From: Deltaproteobacteria bacterium
GTDB lineage: Bacteria; Desulfobacterota; DSM-4660; Desulfatiglandales; HGW-15
NCBI GenBank assembly: GCA_016931115.1
Contig: JAFGFM010000233.1
Span: 1 to 50,564, forward strand
Length of the DNA stretch: 50,564 nucleotides
Direction of reading: 5' to 3'
In this document: in pieces, positions 43,427 to 50,564 of the stretch
Layout: each line of letters opens with the position of its first letter
Numbering within the stretch: the stretch's first letter is position 1
The notes under the pieces: generated by a model
The model's database searches: none
What the model was told of the DNA's origin: nothing
What the model saw: the letters and a program-made list of their open reading frames with translations, nothing else
Made by a program: the position numbers and the translations under genes

Positions 43427-44035
43427 TTGGAAACTGATTCATTTAACAAATATTACCTGAGAAATCTGATTTTGGGGATTATTTCATTTTTACTGATTTT
43501 TTCTCTTATCGTCTTTCCGTCAGATATACAGACTGGCGTTAAATCCCATCCTCTTATTAAGAATCAAAGGCCTTATAAAGCCGATTTGATCAGCAGGCTT
43601 GCTCATAATAGTTTTACAGTATATCATTCAAGCAAAGAAATGGTTTATATCGATATTATAAATGATGCAGCAGAACGATATAAAATTGACCCTGCATTGA
43701 TTAAAGCAATTATTCTAGCCGAATCAAGGTATGATCACATGGCTGTTTCAAAAAGAGGCGCAGTGGGTTTAATGCAGTTAATGCCTTCAACAGCGGATGC
43801 ACTAGGTGTAAAAGATATCTATGATCCTGTGCACAATATTAATGCAGGAGTTAAATATATCAAGCAGTTACTTGAATTATATAATGGGGATGTTAAGCTT
43901 GCGTTAGCCGCATATAATGCAGGAAGCAAAAAAGTAAGAAAATATAATGGCATCCCACCTTATAAAGCCACAGAGACTTATATCAAAAAGGTATTTGAGT
44001 ATTACTGGAGCTATCAACTGGCAAGTCAGGCCTGA
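43427..44035 (+). CDS. membrane-anchored lytic transglycosylase (SLT family)
   Basis: The 202-aa protein has an N-terminal membrane helix (about 14-31) and an SLT domain. Catalytic Glu99 lies in KAIILAESRYDHMAVS, followed by GAVGLMQLMPSTADALGV, INAGVKYIKQLLELYNGDVKLALAAYNAG and a final YIKKVFEYYW. It cuts murein glycan strands in the periplasm, forming anhydro-muropeptides. The start is TTG 43427, strongly supported by AGGAGG at 43415-43420 with a 6-base spacer. It is followed by the PHP phosphoesterase gene after 60 bases. Confidence 0.92.
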   Translation: METDSFNKYYLRNLILGIISFLLIFSLIVFPSDIQTGVKSHPLIKNQRPYKADLISRLAHNSFTVYHSSKEMVYIDIINDAAERYKIDPALIKAIILAESRYDHMAVSKRGAVGLMQLMPSTADALGVKDIYDPVHNINAGVKYIKQLLELYNGDVKLALAAYNAGSKKVRKYNGIPPYKATETYIKKVFEYYWSYQLASQA

Positions 44036-44094
44036 AATATTTTTCCTTATATAAAAATAATAGTTCATATTGATCTCTTTTGCTTAGGATTCAA

Positions 44095-44964
44095 ATGATA
44101 ATAGATCTACATATCCATTCCGCTTGTTCGGATGGATTATACTCCGCTGAGAAGATATTTGAAAAGGCGTCTGAGATTGGTATCGGGCTTTTGTCCATTA
44201 CTGATCATGATTCAATTGAATGCCAGAAAAAGGCAAAATCTCTTTCTGAAGAATATGGGATCAGTTATGTTTACGGGGTTGAACTTAGCGTATCATTTAC
44301 ACACCATTTCTATAACAGTTCAAGACCTATTTCACTTGATTTTCTTGGCTATGAATACAATCCTGATGATGAGAGGCTCAATAAAAAACTTAAAGAACTC
44401 AGGAGTTATAGAAAAAAAAGGGCAGAAAAGATACTTGAAAGGATTAATTTTGAACGGTCAAATGAAAACAAAATGCCGCTTACCTGTAAAGGTCTTGATG
44501 AAATTGAAAGATATGTTTATGGTGTATTTGGAAGACCGCATATTGCAGATTATATGGTGAGAAAAGGGATTGTGAAAACAAGGAATGAGGCGTTTGAAAA
44601 ATACCTTACAAAATGTAATGTTGAAAAAATGCCATTATCGCTTGAAGATGTCTCAAGTCTTATTAAAAATGCAGGAGGAAAACTTTTTCTTGCACATCCA
44701 AATCATCCACGAGGCTCCTCGTTAATAAAATTAACTCAGGATATTGAGGAGCAACAGAAAATTATTACAAAATCTATCCTTCCCTTTATTGATGGTATAG
44801 AATGCTGGCACTCTTCCCATGACAGGAACAGTATTGAGCGATATCAGGAATATGCAAAAAAAAAGAAACTCCTTGTTTCAGGTGGATCAGATTGTCATCA
44901 GGATCCTCTTCTTATGGGGAGCGTAGAGGTACCTGATTATGTATCAGGACAATTTGGTATGTAA
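44095..44964 (+). CDS. PHP-domain phosphoesterase
   Basis: The 289-aa protein begins MIIDLHIHSACSDGLYSAE with the metal-binding His6 and His8. It continues with ITDHDS at about 35-40, the long insertion typical of RNase AM/TrpH-like nucleoside 3',5'-bisphosphate phosphatases, FLAHPNHPRG and a C-terminal GGSDCHQDP. Such enzymes hydrolyse pAp or 5' nucleotides from short RNA. The chosen ATG 44095 has AGGA 5 bases upstream; a TTG five codons earlier is less likely. It is followed by NAD kinase in the same direction. Confidence 0.88.
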   Translation: MIIDLHIHSACSDGLYSAEKIFEKASEIGIGLLSITDHDSIECQKKAKSLSEEYGISYVYGVELSVSFTHHFYNSSRPISLDFLGYEYNPDDERLNKKLKELRSYRKKRAEKILERINFERSNENKMPLTCKGLDEIERYVYGVFGRPHIADYMVRKGIVKTRNEAFEKYLTKCNVEKMPLSLEDVSSLIKNAGGKLFLAHPNHPRGSSLIKLTQDIEEQQKIITKSILPFIDGIECWHSSHDRNSIERYQEYAKKKKLLVSGGSDCHQDPLLMGSVEVPDYVSGQFGM

Positions 44965-44999
44965 CCACCATGTCAAATAATTATAAAAAAGGGAATAAG

Positions 45000-45890
45000 A
45001 TGGAAACATTTTCAGTTGGGGTAATATATAAACATAGATTTGAACCGGCAAAACAGGAGGCTCATAAACTTGTTAAATGGTTACAGGGGAAAGGATTGAA
45101 TGTGTTTTCCGAAGAGATGGGCCCGAGCGGGCAGAAAGAAGAGCCCTATGACAACCCTGAATTACTACCTGTTAATGACCTCAAATGGATAATTGTGCTT
45201 GGAGGAGATGGAACCCTTTTAGGGGCATCAAGAAAATATGGACGCCATGGCATCCCTATATTAGGCGTTAATCTGGGAGGTCTGGGTTTCCTTACATGCA
45301 TTCCAATTGATAAACTCTACTCATCCTTAGATATGATTCTCAATAACAGCCTTGATATTGAAGAAAGACTGATGCTCGAAACAAAGGTAACAAGAAATAA
45401 TCGGGAGATTTATAAATTTCAGACATTAAATGACGTGGTAATAAATAAAGGTCCTCTCGCAAGAATAATAGAGCTTGATGTGCTTATCAATAATGAGTTT
45501 TTAACAACATTCAGGTCTGACGGGCTTATTATTTCGACCCCGACAGGATCTACAGGTTATAATCTGTCAGCAGGAGGGCCGATACTGTACCCGACTATTT
45601 CAAATGTCATACTTACCCCTATATGCCCATTTACCCTTACCAACAGACCAATCATACTGCCTGATACAGTGGTCATTTCGGTAATGATGTTGAAAGAAAG
45701 TGAGGAAAAGGTAAGTCTGACATTTGATGGACAGGTAGGTTTTGATATCCTTGAAGGGGATAATATCCTTGTTTACAGATCAGATTCAAATATTAAACTG
45801 TTTAAATCACCGGATCAGACCTATTATGAAATACTTCGAAAAAAAATGAAATGGGGCGGGGCAACCTACAGCAAAGATGCAGACAAATAA
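45000..45890 (+). CDS. nadK: NAD kinase
   Basis: The 296-aa enzyme has the ATP-NAD kinase motifs GGDGTLLGASRKYG at 68-81, GVNLGGLGFLT and LIISTPTGSTGYNLSAGGP. It phosphorylates NAD to NADP with ATP or polyphosphate. Two starts are possible: ATG 45000 preceded by AAAGGGAATAAG, and ATG 44970 without a site. I chose the former, which agrees with the usual VGVIYKH-type opening. It overlaps the DUF4911 gene by 14 bases. Confidence 0.93.
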   Translation: METFSVGVIYKHRFEPAKQEAHKLVKWLQGKGLNVFSEEMGPSGQKEEPYDNPELLPVNDLKWIIVLGGDGTLLGASRKYGRHGIPILGVNLGGLGFLTCIPIDKLYSSLDMILNNSLDIEERLMLETKVTRNNREIYKFQTLNDVVINKGPLARIIELDVLINNEFLTTFRSDGLIISTPTGSTGYNLSAGGPILYPTISNVILTPICPFTLTNRPIILPDTVVISVMMLKESEEKVSLTFDGQVGFDILEGDNILVYRSDSNIKLFKSPDQTYYEILRKKMKWGGATYSKDADK

Positions 45891-46107
45891 AAAACTTTTT
45901 ATAGTAGACAGGTCAAAAATTAACTATATCAGGTGGATAATAGAGTCATATGATGGTATGGCTATTGTATCAACCCTTGATCCGTTTAAAGCAGTTATAG
46001 AGTTAAAAATAGCGCCAGGGTGCAATACTGTTATAGATGAACTTTTACATTCTTTAAGAATTGATGAAAAAATTAAATTTGACCCATATAATCCTGTGAC
46101 CTTATAA
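45877..46107 (+). CDS. DUF4911 family protein
   Basis: The 76-aa protein has the pattern R-x-x-I-x-Y-hydrophobic-x-x-I-I-E-x-Y-D-G (SKINYIRWIIESYDGMA) and LDPFKAVIELKIAPG, which I recognise as the small DUF4911 family found mainly in Desulfobacterota. No function is known. It overlaps the end of the NAD kinase gene by 14 bases and ends one base before miaB, so it is in their operon. Confidence 0.8.
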   Translation: MQTNKKLFIVDRSKINYIRWIIESYDGMAIVSTLDPFKAVIELKIAPGCNTVIDELLHSLRIDEKIKFDPYNPVTL

Positions 46108-46108
46108 A

Positions 46109-47443
46109 ATGATAAATACTAAAAAAATGAAATATTACTATATTGCTACAATGGGCTGCCAGATGAATGAATATGATTCTGATTCTATCGGAAGTATCTT
46201 GCAGGGACAAGGCCTTTTATCTACAGAATCGCCTGATAAGGCTGATCTGATTATCATTAATACATGCACTGTTAGAGAAAAGGCAGACCAAAAGGCCTTT
46301 AGCCTTCTTGGTCGAATGATCATTATCAAGAAGAAACGGAGCAATATTGTATTAGGAATGATGGGCTGTATTGCCCAGCAAGAAGGCAGGGCGCTTTTAA
46401 AGAAATTTCCTGAGCTTGATCTGGTGATAGGGACCAGAGAAAAAGGGAATATAAGCAGTATGCTTGATCGTATTGTAAATAACGGAGAGAGAATAGCTGC
46501 GACAGATATCTCATTGACATCTATACACAATTTTAAGCATTCAGAAGTTTTTTTTAAAGGCAGGATAAAAAGTAATCTTTCTATTATGGAAGGGTGCAAT
46601 AATTTTTGCAGCTACTGTATAGTCCCCTATGTAAGGGGGCGTGAGGAGAGCAGGCCCCAGGAGGATATTGTAAAAGAGGCCAAAATGCTCGTAAAACAGG
46701 GGGTAAAGGAAATTACTTTGCTTGGTCAGAATGTAAATTCATACTCTGCCGGCAAAGGCGGGAAAGTAAAATTCCCTGAACTTCTAAAAAATATAGCAGA
46801 GATTGAAGGCCTTCATAGGATAAGGTTCACGACATCACATCCAAAGGATTTATCTGATGATCTAATCAATGCATTTATTGAAATAGAAAAACTTTGCCAG
46901 CATATGCATCTACCATTCCAGTCTGGGTCTGACAGGATTCTGAAATTAATGAACCGCAAATATACAAGTAAGGAATATATGCGACTGGTAAGTATGCTCA
47001 GGGATATCAACCCCGGTTTTTCTATAACCAGTGATGTTATAGTTGGTTTTCCCGGGGAAAGTGAGGATGACTTTAAAAAGACCCTTGACCTTATTGAAAA
47101 AATAGAGTTTGATAACCTCTTTTCTTTTAAGTATTCAGATCGAAAAGGAACCAAAGCAGCTGAGATGCCTGATAAATTAGATGAAACAGAGAAGGCATCC
47201 AGGCTAAAGACATTACAGGATCTGCAGAAAGAAAAGACATTGCTCAGAAATAAAAGACTAGAAGGAAAAACAGAAGAAGTTCTCGTTGATGGTTTAAGTA
47301 AACTCGGTACACAATACTCAGGTAGAACCGGAACAAATAAAATAATAAATTTTAATAGTGATACTAATGTTATAGGTGATATAGTCAAAGTTAAAGTTAA
47401 CCGTGCTTTTATTAACTCTCTTAATGGAGAGTTATTAATCTGA
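46109..47443 (+). CDS. miaB: tRNA-2-methylthio-N6-dimethylallyladenosine synthase
   Basis: The 444-aa enzyme has the methylthiotransferase domain with cluster cysteines Cys17, Cys53 and Cys87 (YIATMGCQMNEYDSD, NTCTVREKA, MMGCIAQ). A radical SAM core with Cys163, Cys167 and Cys170 (EGCNNFCSYC) and a C-terminal TRAM domain (VLVDGLSK) follow. It adds a methylthio group to i6A37 of tRNAs reading UNN codons. It follows DUF4911 after one base. No strong ribosome binding site is visible, consistent with coupled translation. Confidence 0.95.
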   Translation: MINTKKMKYYYIATMGCQMNEYDSDSIGSILQGQGLLSTESPDKADLIIINTCTVREKADQKAFSLLGRMIIIKKKRSNIVLGMMGCIAQQEGRALLKKFPELDLVIGTREKGNISSMLDRIVNNGERIAATDISLTSIHNFKHSEVFFKGRIKSNLSIMEGCNNFCSYCIVPYVRGREESRPQEDIVKEAKMLVKQGVKEITLLGQNVNSYSAGKGGKVKFPELLKNIAEIEGLHRIRFTTSHPKDLSDDLINAFIEIEKLCQHMHLPFQSGSDRILKLMNRKYTSKEYMRLVSMLRDINPGFSITSDVIVGFPGESEDDFKKTLDLIEKIEFDNLFSFKYSDRKGTKAAEMPDKLDETEKASRLKTLQDLQKEKTLLRNKRLEGKTEEVLVDGLSKLGTQYSGRTGTNKIINFNSDTNVIGDIVKVKVNRAFINSLNGELLI

Positions 47444-47483
47444 TAGGCATTAGGTTATATTTCATACAGGCAATAGTCTTGAA

Positions 47484-48347
47484 ATGGAAATTGTGAATAT
47501 AGATTATTCAAAAGAACTTATCCTTATTGTTGATGATGACCCTTTCTTAAGAGAGACTCTTGAAAAATTACTTGAGATAGTTGGCATACCTTCACACTCA
47601 GCCTCAAATGGCGATGAAGCCATGAAAATGCTTGACAATAATAAATACACAATGATTCTAACTGATATGAAAATGCCAGGTGTTGATGGAATGGATCTGA
47701 TAAAAATGGTCTGCCAGGTTCATGAAGTAAGCATAATTGCTATGACTGGCTATTCAGAAGGGTATACATATGTTGATGTAATAAATGCTGGGGCAAGTGA
47801 TTTTATAAAAAAACCTTTTGGCATCGAGGAACTTGAAGCCAAGATTCGAAGAGTAATCACAGAGAGAAACCTCCGAAAAGAGCTGAACAGGTTATCCATT
47901 ACAGATTCACTTACAGAGCTATATAATCAAAGACATTTTTATTTCAGACTAAATGAAGAAATAAAAAGGGCAAAAAGGCAAAAAAATTTACTTGCGTTAA
48001 TATTATTGGATCTGAACGACTTTAAAATTTACAATGACAATTATGGGCATCTTGCAGGAGATGAAGTTATTCGGGATGCTGGTGACATTATTAGGCGCTG
48101 CATCAGAGAATCTGTTGATTCAGGATACAGGTATGGCGGGGATGAGTTTGCAGTTATCCTTATTGATGCAGATATTAATATTGCCAAAGAGATAGGCAGC
48201 AGGATAGAGGCAGCATTTTTAAATAATAACAAGGTTACAGTCAGTGTTGGCTACTCAATCTATAATGCTGATATGAATGTTAAAGAACTGATTGATATTG
48301 CAGATAAAGATCTATACAGGTCTAAACAGAACAAGATACGTGCATGA
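47484..48347 (+). CDS. response regulator with diguanylate cyclase output (REC-GGDEF)
   Basis: The 287-aa protein has a receiver domain (acidic triad in ILIVDDDPFLRE, phospho-acceptor Asp61 in LTDMKMPGVDGM, Lys in FIKKPFG). A GGDEF domain follows with an intact active site (YRYGGDEFAVIL, 218-222). It should make cyclic di-GMP when phosphorylated. The usual RxxD inhibitory site five residues before GGDEF reads ESVD, so product inhibition at that site is probably lost. No histidine kinase is nearby. It follows miaB after 40 bases and may be read from the same transcript. Confidence 0.93.
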   Translation: MEIVNIDYSKELILIVDDDPFLRETLEKLLEIVGIPSHSASNGDEAMKMLDNNKYTMILTDMKMPGVDGMDLIKMVCQVHEVSIIAMTGYSEGYTYVDVINAGASDFIKKPFGIEELEAKIRRVITERNLRKELNRLSITDSLTELYNQRHFYFRLNEEIKRAKRQKNLLALILLDLNDFKIYNDNYGHLAGDEVIRDAGDIIRRCIRESVDSGYRYGGDEFAVILIDADINIAKEIGSRIEAAFLNNNKVTVSVGYSIYNADMNVKELIDIADKDLYRSKQNKIRA

Positions 48348-48470
48348 GCATATATTCTGATAATGTATATTATGTAAACCAAAATATACAGGATTTATAA
48401 AGGTTGATAATTGATTTTAGAATTATAAGTATGCCCTACTTATTTTATTGTAAACGAAATTAAATAGTTA

Positions 48471-48497
48471 TTGACAGATTGATCAGTATTATATTAT
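48471..48497 (+). promoter_or_regulatory. promoter of the COX24-like peptide gene
   Basis: A consensus -35 TTGACA (48471-48476) is followed by AT-rich sequence with TATTAT (48492-48497) as the best -10, at a slightly short 15-base spacing. It is 30 bases upstream of the small gene's start. Confidence 0.5.
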
Positions 48498-48527
48498 TTA
48501 TCACCATCTTTTATTGGAGGTCCTTTA

Positions 48528-48617
48528 ATGAGTAGTGTTGTTAAGAAACGCCGCAAAAAAATCAGGAAGCATAAATACAGAAAACAGATGAAAAAAATGA
48601 GGCATAAGAATAAGTAA
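48528..48617 (+). CDS. 29-residue very basic AURKAIP1/COX24-domain peptide
   Basis: An ATG at 48528 preceded by GGAGG (48516-48520, 7-base spacer) opens 29 codons ending TAA. About half of the residues are Lys or Arg, with the core KKRRKKIRKHKYRK then QMKKMRHK. This matches the tiny COX24/AURKAIP1-domain proteins, whose mitochondrial homologue is a small ribosomal subunit protein (mS38), so the bacterial peptide probably binds rRNA. A consensus -35 and a strong terminator flank it, showing an independent transcription unit. It is too short for ordinary gene calling. Confidence 0.85.
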   Translation: MSSVVKKRRKKIRKHKYRKQMKKMRHKNK

Positions 48618-48638
48618 TTATCTTATTTATTAAGAATC

Positions 48639-48670
48639 AGCAGTTCCATTTTTAATGGAACTGCTTTTTT
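48639..48670 (+). terminator. intrinsic terminator after the COX24-like gene
   Basis: AGCAGTTCCATT (48639-48650) pairs perfectly with AATGGAACTGCT (48654-48665), 12 bp with a 3-base loop, followed by a T run. The stop of the convergent NifU-type gene is at its right edge, so it may serve both directions. Confidence 0.9.
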
Positions 48671-48894
48671 TATATAGACTCAACCTTCAGTATCTCAGGG
48701 ATATTCTGTTTTAATATCTTTTCAATACCCATTTTTAATGTCATTGTCGACATTGGGCACCCTGAGCATGCCCCTGTAAGTTTAACCTTCACCACACCAT
48801 CTTCATCAACAGCTATCAGATCTACATCTCCTCCATCTGCCTGAAGTGATGGCCTGATTCTGTTTAGTACATCCTCGATTTTTTTATTTAGCAT
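48670..48894 (-). CDS. NifU C-terminal-type iron-sulfur scaffold protein
   Basis: The 74-aa protein has the NifU-like domain: IEDVLNRIRPSLQADGGDV, VKVKLTGACSGCPMSTMTLK with Cys43 and Cys46, and MGIEKILKQNIPEI. Two subunits hold a [4Fe-4S] cluster between CxxC pairs for delivery to apoproteins. It starts one base after the stop of the SPL-family radical SAM gene (48896), which suggests that the scaffold supplies clusters to that enzyme; this is inference. Confidence 0.92.
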   Translation of the reverse strand: MLNKKIEDVLNRIRPSLQADGGDVDLIAVDEDGVVKVKLTGACSGCPMSTMTLKMGIEKILKQNIPEILKVESI

Positions 48895-48895
48895 T

Positions 48896-50008
48896 TTATT
48901 CTCCTTTTTCTAAAGTTGTGTCCCAGAATAATCTGACCCTGTTATCAAGATAATTAGATAGCCCTTCTGAATTCCCCGGTGACCATCCCAGACTTTTATG
49001 CCATATTTCATCACTTTCCATGCATAAGTACAATCCGGGATCAAATCCTGCCCAATCTTTAAGAAGCTTGCCTAAAAATGAGTACATTTCAATGCGTAAT
49101 GGTTTAAAATACCTGGATTTTCCATCAAGTCCATGCACAAATTCATTATTTAAAATAATACTTTCCGGATGCCGGTTCAGGATTATTTTTTTTAATGATG
49201 GTAAAAAACGCATACAACCCATGCTGATCCATATTATTTTTTCAGGTCTCAGGTATTTCGCCATTAGATCGATAGTTTCAGAATAGTGTTCTTTCCAGTC
49301 ATCATGAGTGATCAGTGGATCAAAATGAAATCCTGTAATATATCCTTCATCCTGGCACGCCTTAGCAGCAATAAGCCTTTTTTCTATAGACGGGGCGCCA
49401 TGTTCTTCATGTGTGGCAATATATGGGCTGTTCAGTGACCATGAAACAATTACTCTTTCTCTTGTTTTATAGTTAAGAAGTCTTTTTATTTCAGTTGTTT
49501 TTGTCTTGTACTCTATTACTGTATTTTTTCTGGTACTAATAAAATCAGTGATTAAGTCGCTGAACTTATGAATATCATCCAGCGCAAGGCTATCAGTGAA
49601 TTCACCAGTGCCTATTCTGAAAATTTTTCCGGGTGATTTATCGATTGATGTAGCTACTTTACTTAATTCATCTTCAAGATTAACAAATATCCTGAGAGAT
49701 GGTTTATTAAAGTATGCCTGAAGAATGCAATAACTACAATTAAGCGGACAGTTTGTCCCTATATTCAGGATCATGTATCCGCAACATATATAATTATTTG
49801 TCCCGGGGCAAGGCTTTAAAAATTCACCTCTAAAAGGAATAAGTCGCAAGGTCTGCTTGTCCATGTCATCTGTTTCATCAACAGGGAAATCATCCTGGTT
49901 GCGGCATGTAAATACAGGGATATCATTTAATCTGTTTTTAATATCAGAAGTAAGCGGGAAAGATTCCGCCCCATCTTCCTGCAGAATTTTATTAATTTTA
50001 TATCTCAT
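48896..50008 (-). CDS. spore photoproduct lyase-family radical SAM protein
   Basis: The 370-aa protein has the radical SAM cluster Cys87-x3-Cys91-x2-Cys94 (NCPLNCSYCILQ) preceded by CPGTNNYICCGYM. SPL-type features follow: RIGTGEFTDSLALD, EYKTKTTEI and the late LYLCMESDEIWHKSLGW. In spore formers SPL repairs the thymine dimer 'spore photoproduct'; in Gram-negative anaerobes like this one the substrate is not established. It is coupled to the ParB-like gene (5-base gap) upstream and the NifU-type scaffold downstream. Confidence 0.88.
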   Translation of the reverse strand: MRYKINKILQEDGAESFPLTSDIKNRLNDIPVFTCRNQDDFPVDETDDMDKQTLRLIPFRGEFLKPCPGTNNYICCGYMILNIGTNCPLNCSYCILQAYFNKPSLRIFVNLEDELSKVATSIDKSPGKIFRIGTGEFTDSLALDDIHKFSDLITDFISTRKNTVIEYKTKTTEIKRLLNYKTRERVIVSWSLNSPYIATHEEHGAPSIEKRLIAAKACQDEGYITGFHFDPLITHDDWKEHYSETIDLMAKYLRPEKIIWISMGCMRFLPSLKKIILNRHPESIILNNEFVHGLDGKSRYFKPLRIEMYSFLGKLLKDWAGFDPGLYLCMESDEIWHKSLGWSPGNSEGLSNYLDNRVRLFWDTTLEKGE

Positions 50009-50013
50009 TATTT

Positions 50014-50564
50014 TTATTCATTCACCCAGGGGTCTTTTATGCTTTTAAGATTAAATTTTTCTTCTGTCATTTCAGATAAAACTTTTTTTAATTCTACTCC
50101 ATTGCTGAAGTCAATTTCCATCCTGTATCCCTTTGACTCAAAGAATTGTGGGTTCAATATCCTTACATTATCAGGCAAACGCAATTCTTTCACGTTTTTT
50201 TCAAACAAATCCTGATATCTTGAGATATTTGGATTGCGTAACATCCTCAAATAGTCCATAAATTCTTTTGCCTTTTGAGGTATGTTCTTTTTTTCATCTC
50301 TCATCAGCTCTTGAAGATATGCATCATTCAGGATAAATGATATTGGAGATTTTTTAATCCTTGAAATATCTCTTATATAATCAATAAATTGCAGTTGAAA
50401 GTTGTAGCTTAATCTTAGCTTATTAATCCAGTTACTGATCAATAAAATATCCTCTCTATCCATATCAATCAATGATTCTATTGCCTTAATTTGTAATACA
50501 TTAGTTGATATATATTGCTTTATTGATTCATCAAGCCTGTTGATTTTTAAAAGCACAGGATAAT
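50014..50564 (-). CDS. ParB-like partition/nuclease-domain protein, C-terminal part (runs off the right edge)
   Basis: The frame is open to the window end (the residues before a GTG at 50556 read YP), so the N-terminal ParB nuclease-like domain is outside. The visible 183 residues include an HTH-like segment with LLISNWINKLRLSYNFQLQF and a C-terminal pattern LRLPDNVRILNPQFFESKGYRMEIDFSNG. I associate this with the ParB-like proteins that neighbour SPL-family genes in Desulfobacterota. A role in DNA binding or repair is likely; the ParB assignment is from this pattern and the neighbourhood, not from a visible ParB box. Confidence 0.6.
   Translation of the reverse strand, partial: YPVLLKINRLDESIKQYISTNVLQIKAIESLIDMDREDILLISNWINKLRLSYNFQLQFIDYIRDISRIKKSPISFILNDAYLQELMRDEKKNIPQKAKEFMDYLRMLRNPNISRYQDLFEKNVKELRLPDNVRILNPQFFESKGYRMEIDFSNGVELKKVLSEMTEEKFNLKSIKDPWVNE

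Noticed and set aside
1-50564. CRISPR array, prophage, complete insertion sequence
   Set aside because: No regular spaced direct repeats, structural phage genes, integrase or transposase frames were seen on either strand.

Overview
The window looks like chromosomal DNA of a strict anaerobe of the Desulfobacterota (former Deltaproteobacteria). This is inferred from gene content: a tungsten-type aldehyde ferredoxin oxidoreductase, a four-subunit 2-oxoacid:ferredoxin oxidoreductase, a UGA-encoded selenoprotein, a DUF4911 gene next to miaB, a non-sporulating-type SPL-family radical SAM gene beside a ParB-like gene, and a 29-residue COX24-like peptide gene. I saw no rRNA, tRNA, CRISPR array, phage or intact insertion sequence. 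Genes are densely packed, with many 1-20 base overlaps and several TTG or GTG starts.

Region 1 (1-7.7 kb, minus strand) is a redox locus. In transcription order it holds a Tat-signal four-cluster ferredoxin, an AOR-family oxidoreductase and its terminator. Then come a UGSC-family selenoprotein with an N-terminal export signal (its UGA at 4025-4027 makes it look like two genes), a tiny out-of-frame remnant of a xanthine-dehydrogenase-type molybdoprotein, a 134-residue orphan, a SAM methyltransferase, a 348-residue orphan, and the first 19 codons of another Tat-exported protein leaving the left edge.

Region 2 (7.7-20.2 kb) is mixed accessory content: two envelope proteins, a severed metallo-beta-lactamase-fold C-terminus, a Phd/VapC-type toxin-antitoxin pair with a clear promoter/operator, and a MarR regulator with a perfect 8-bp palindrome and its MATE exporter. 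It continues with a DMT protein, a flavoprotein translationally coupled to a Cys/His/Asp lipoprotein, an ECF sigma/anti-sigma/zinc-ribbon membrane protein operon, a SYLF protein and a large YXWGXW-repeat protein.

Region 3 (20.2-28.0 kb, minus strand) is a catabolic-looking operon: an alpha-hydroxyacid-type dehydrogenase, an old-yellow-enzyme/dienoyl-CoA-reductase-type iron-sulfur flavoprotein, an aryl-AMP-ligase-like acyl activating enzyme, and 2-oxoacid:ferredoxin oxidoreductase subunits gamma, delta, alpha and beta. Together they could activate, reduce and oxidatively decarboxylate an organic acid while loading electrons on ferredoxin; the substrate cannot be read from sequence.

Region 4 (28.2-39.5 kb) has two overlapping GH57 glucan-active enzymes, an M29 aminopeptidase, a 700-base gene-free stretch with a candidate structured RNA, and a lipoprotein overlapping a class A penicillin-binding protein that carries an unusual insertion of about 230 residues.

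Region 5 (39.6-50.6 kb) is housekeeping: MTA phosphorylase, adenine phosphoribosyltransferase and purine permease in one operon, with a convergent purine nucleoside phosphorylase whose base-recognition Asn appears to be Asp. After these come a lytic transglycosylase, a PHP phosphoesterase, NAD kinase, DUF4911, MiaB, a REC-GGDEF protein, the COX24-like peptide, a NifU-type scaffold, the SPL-family enzyme and a ParB-like gene cut by the right edge.
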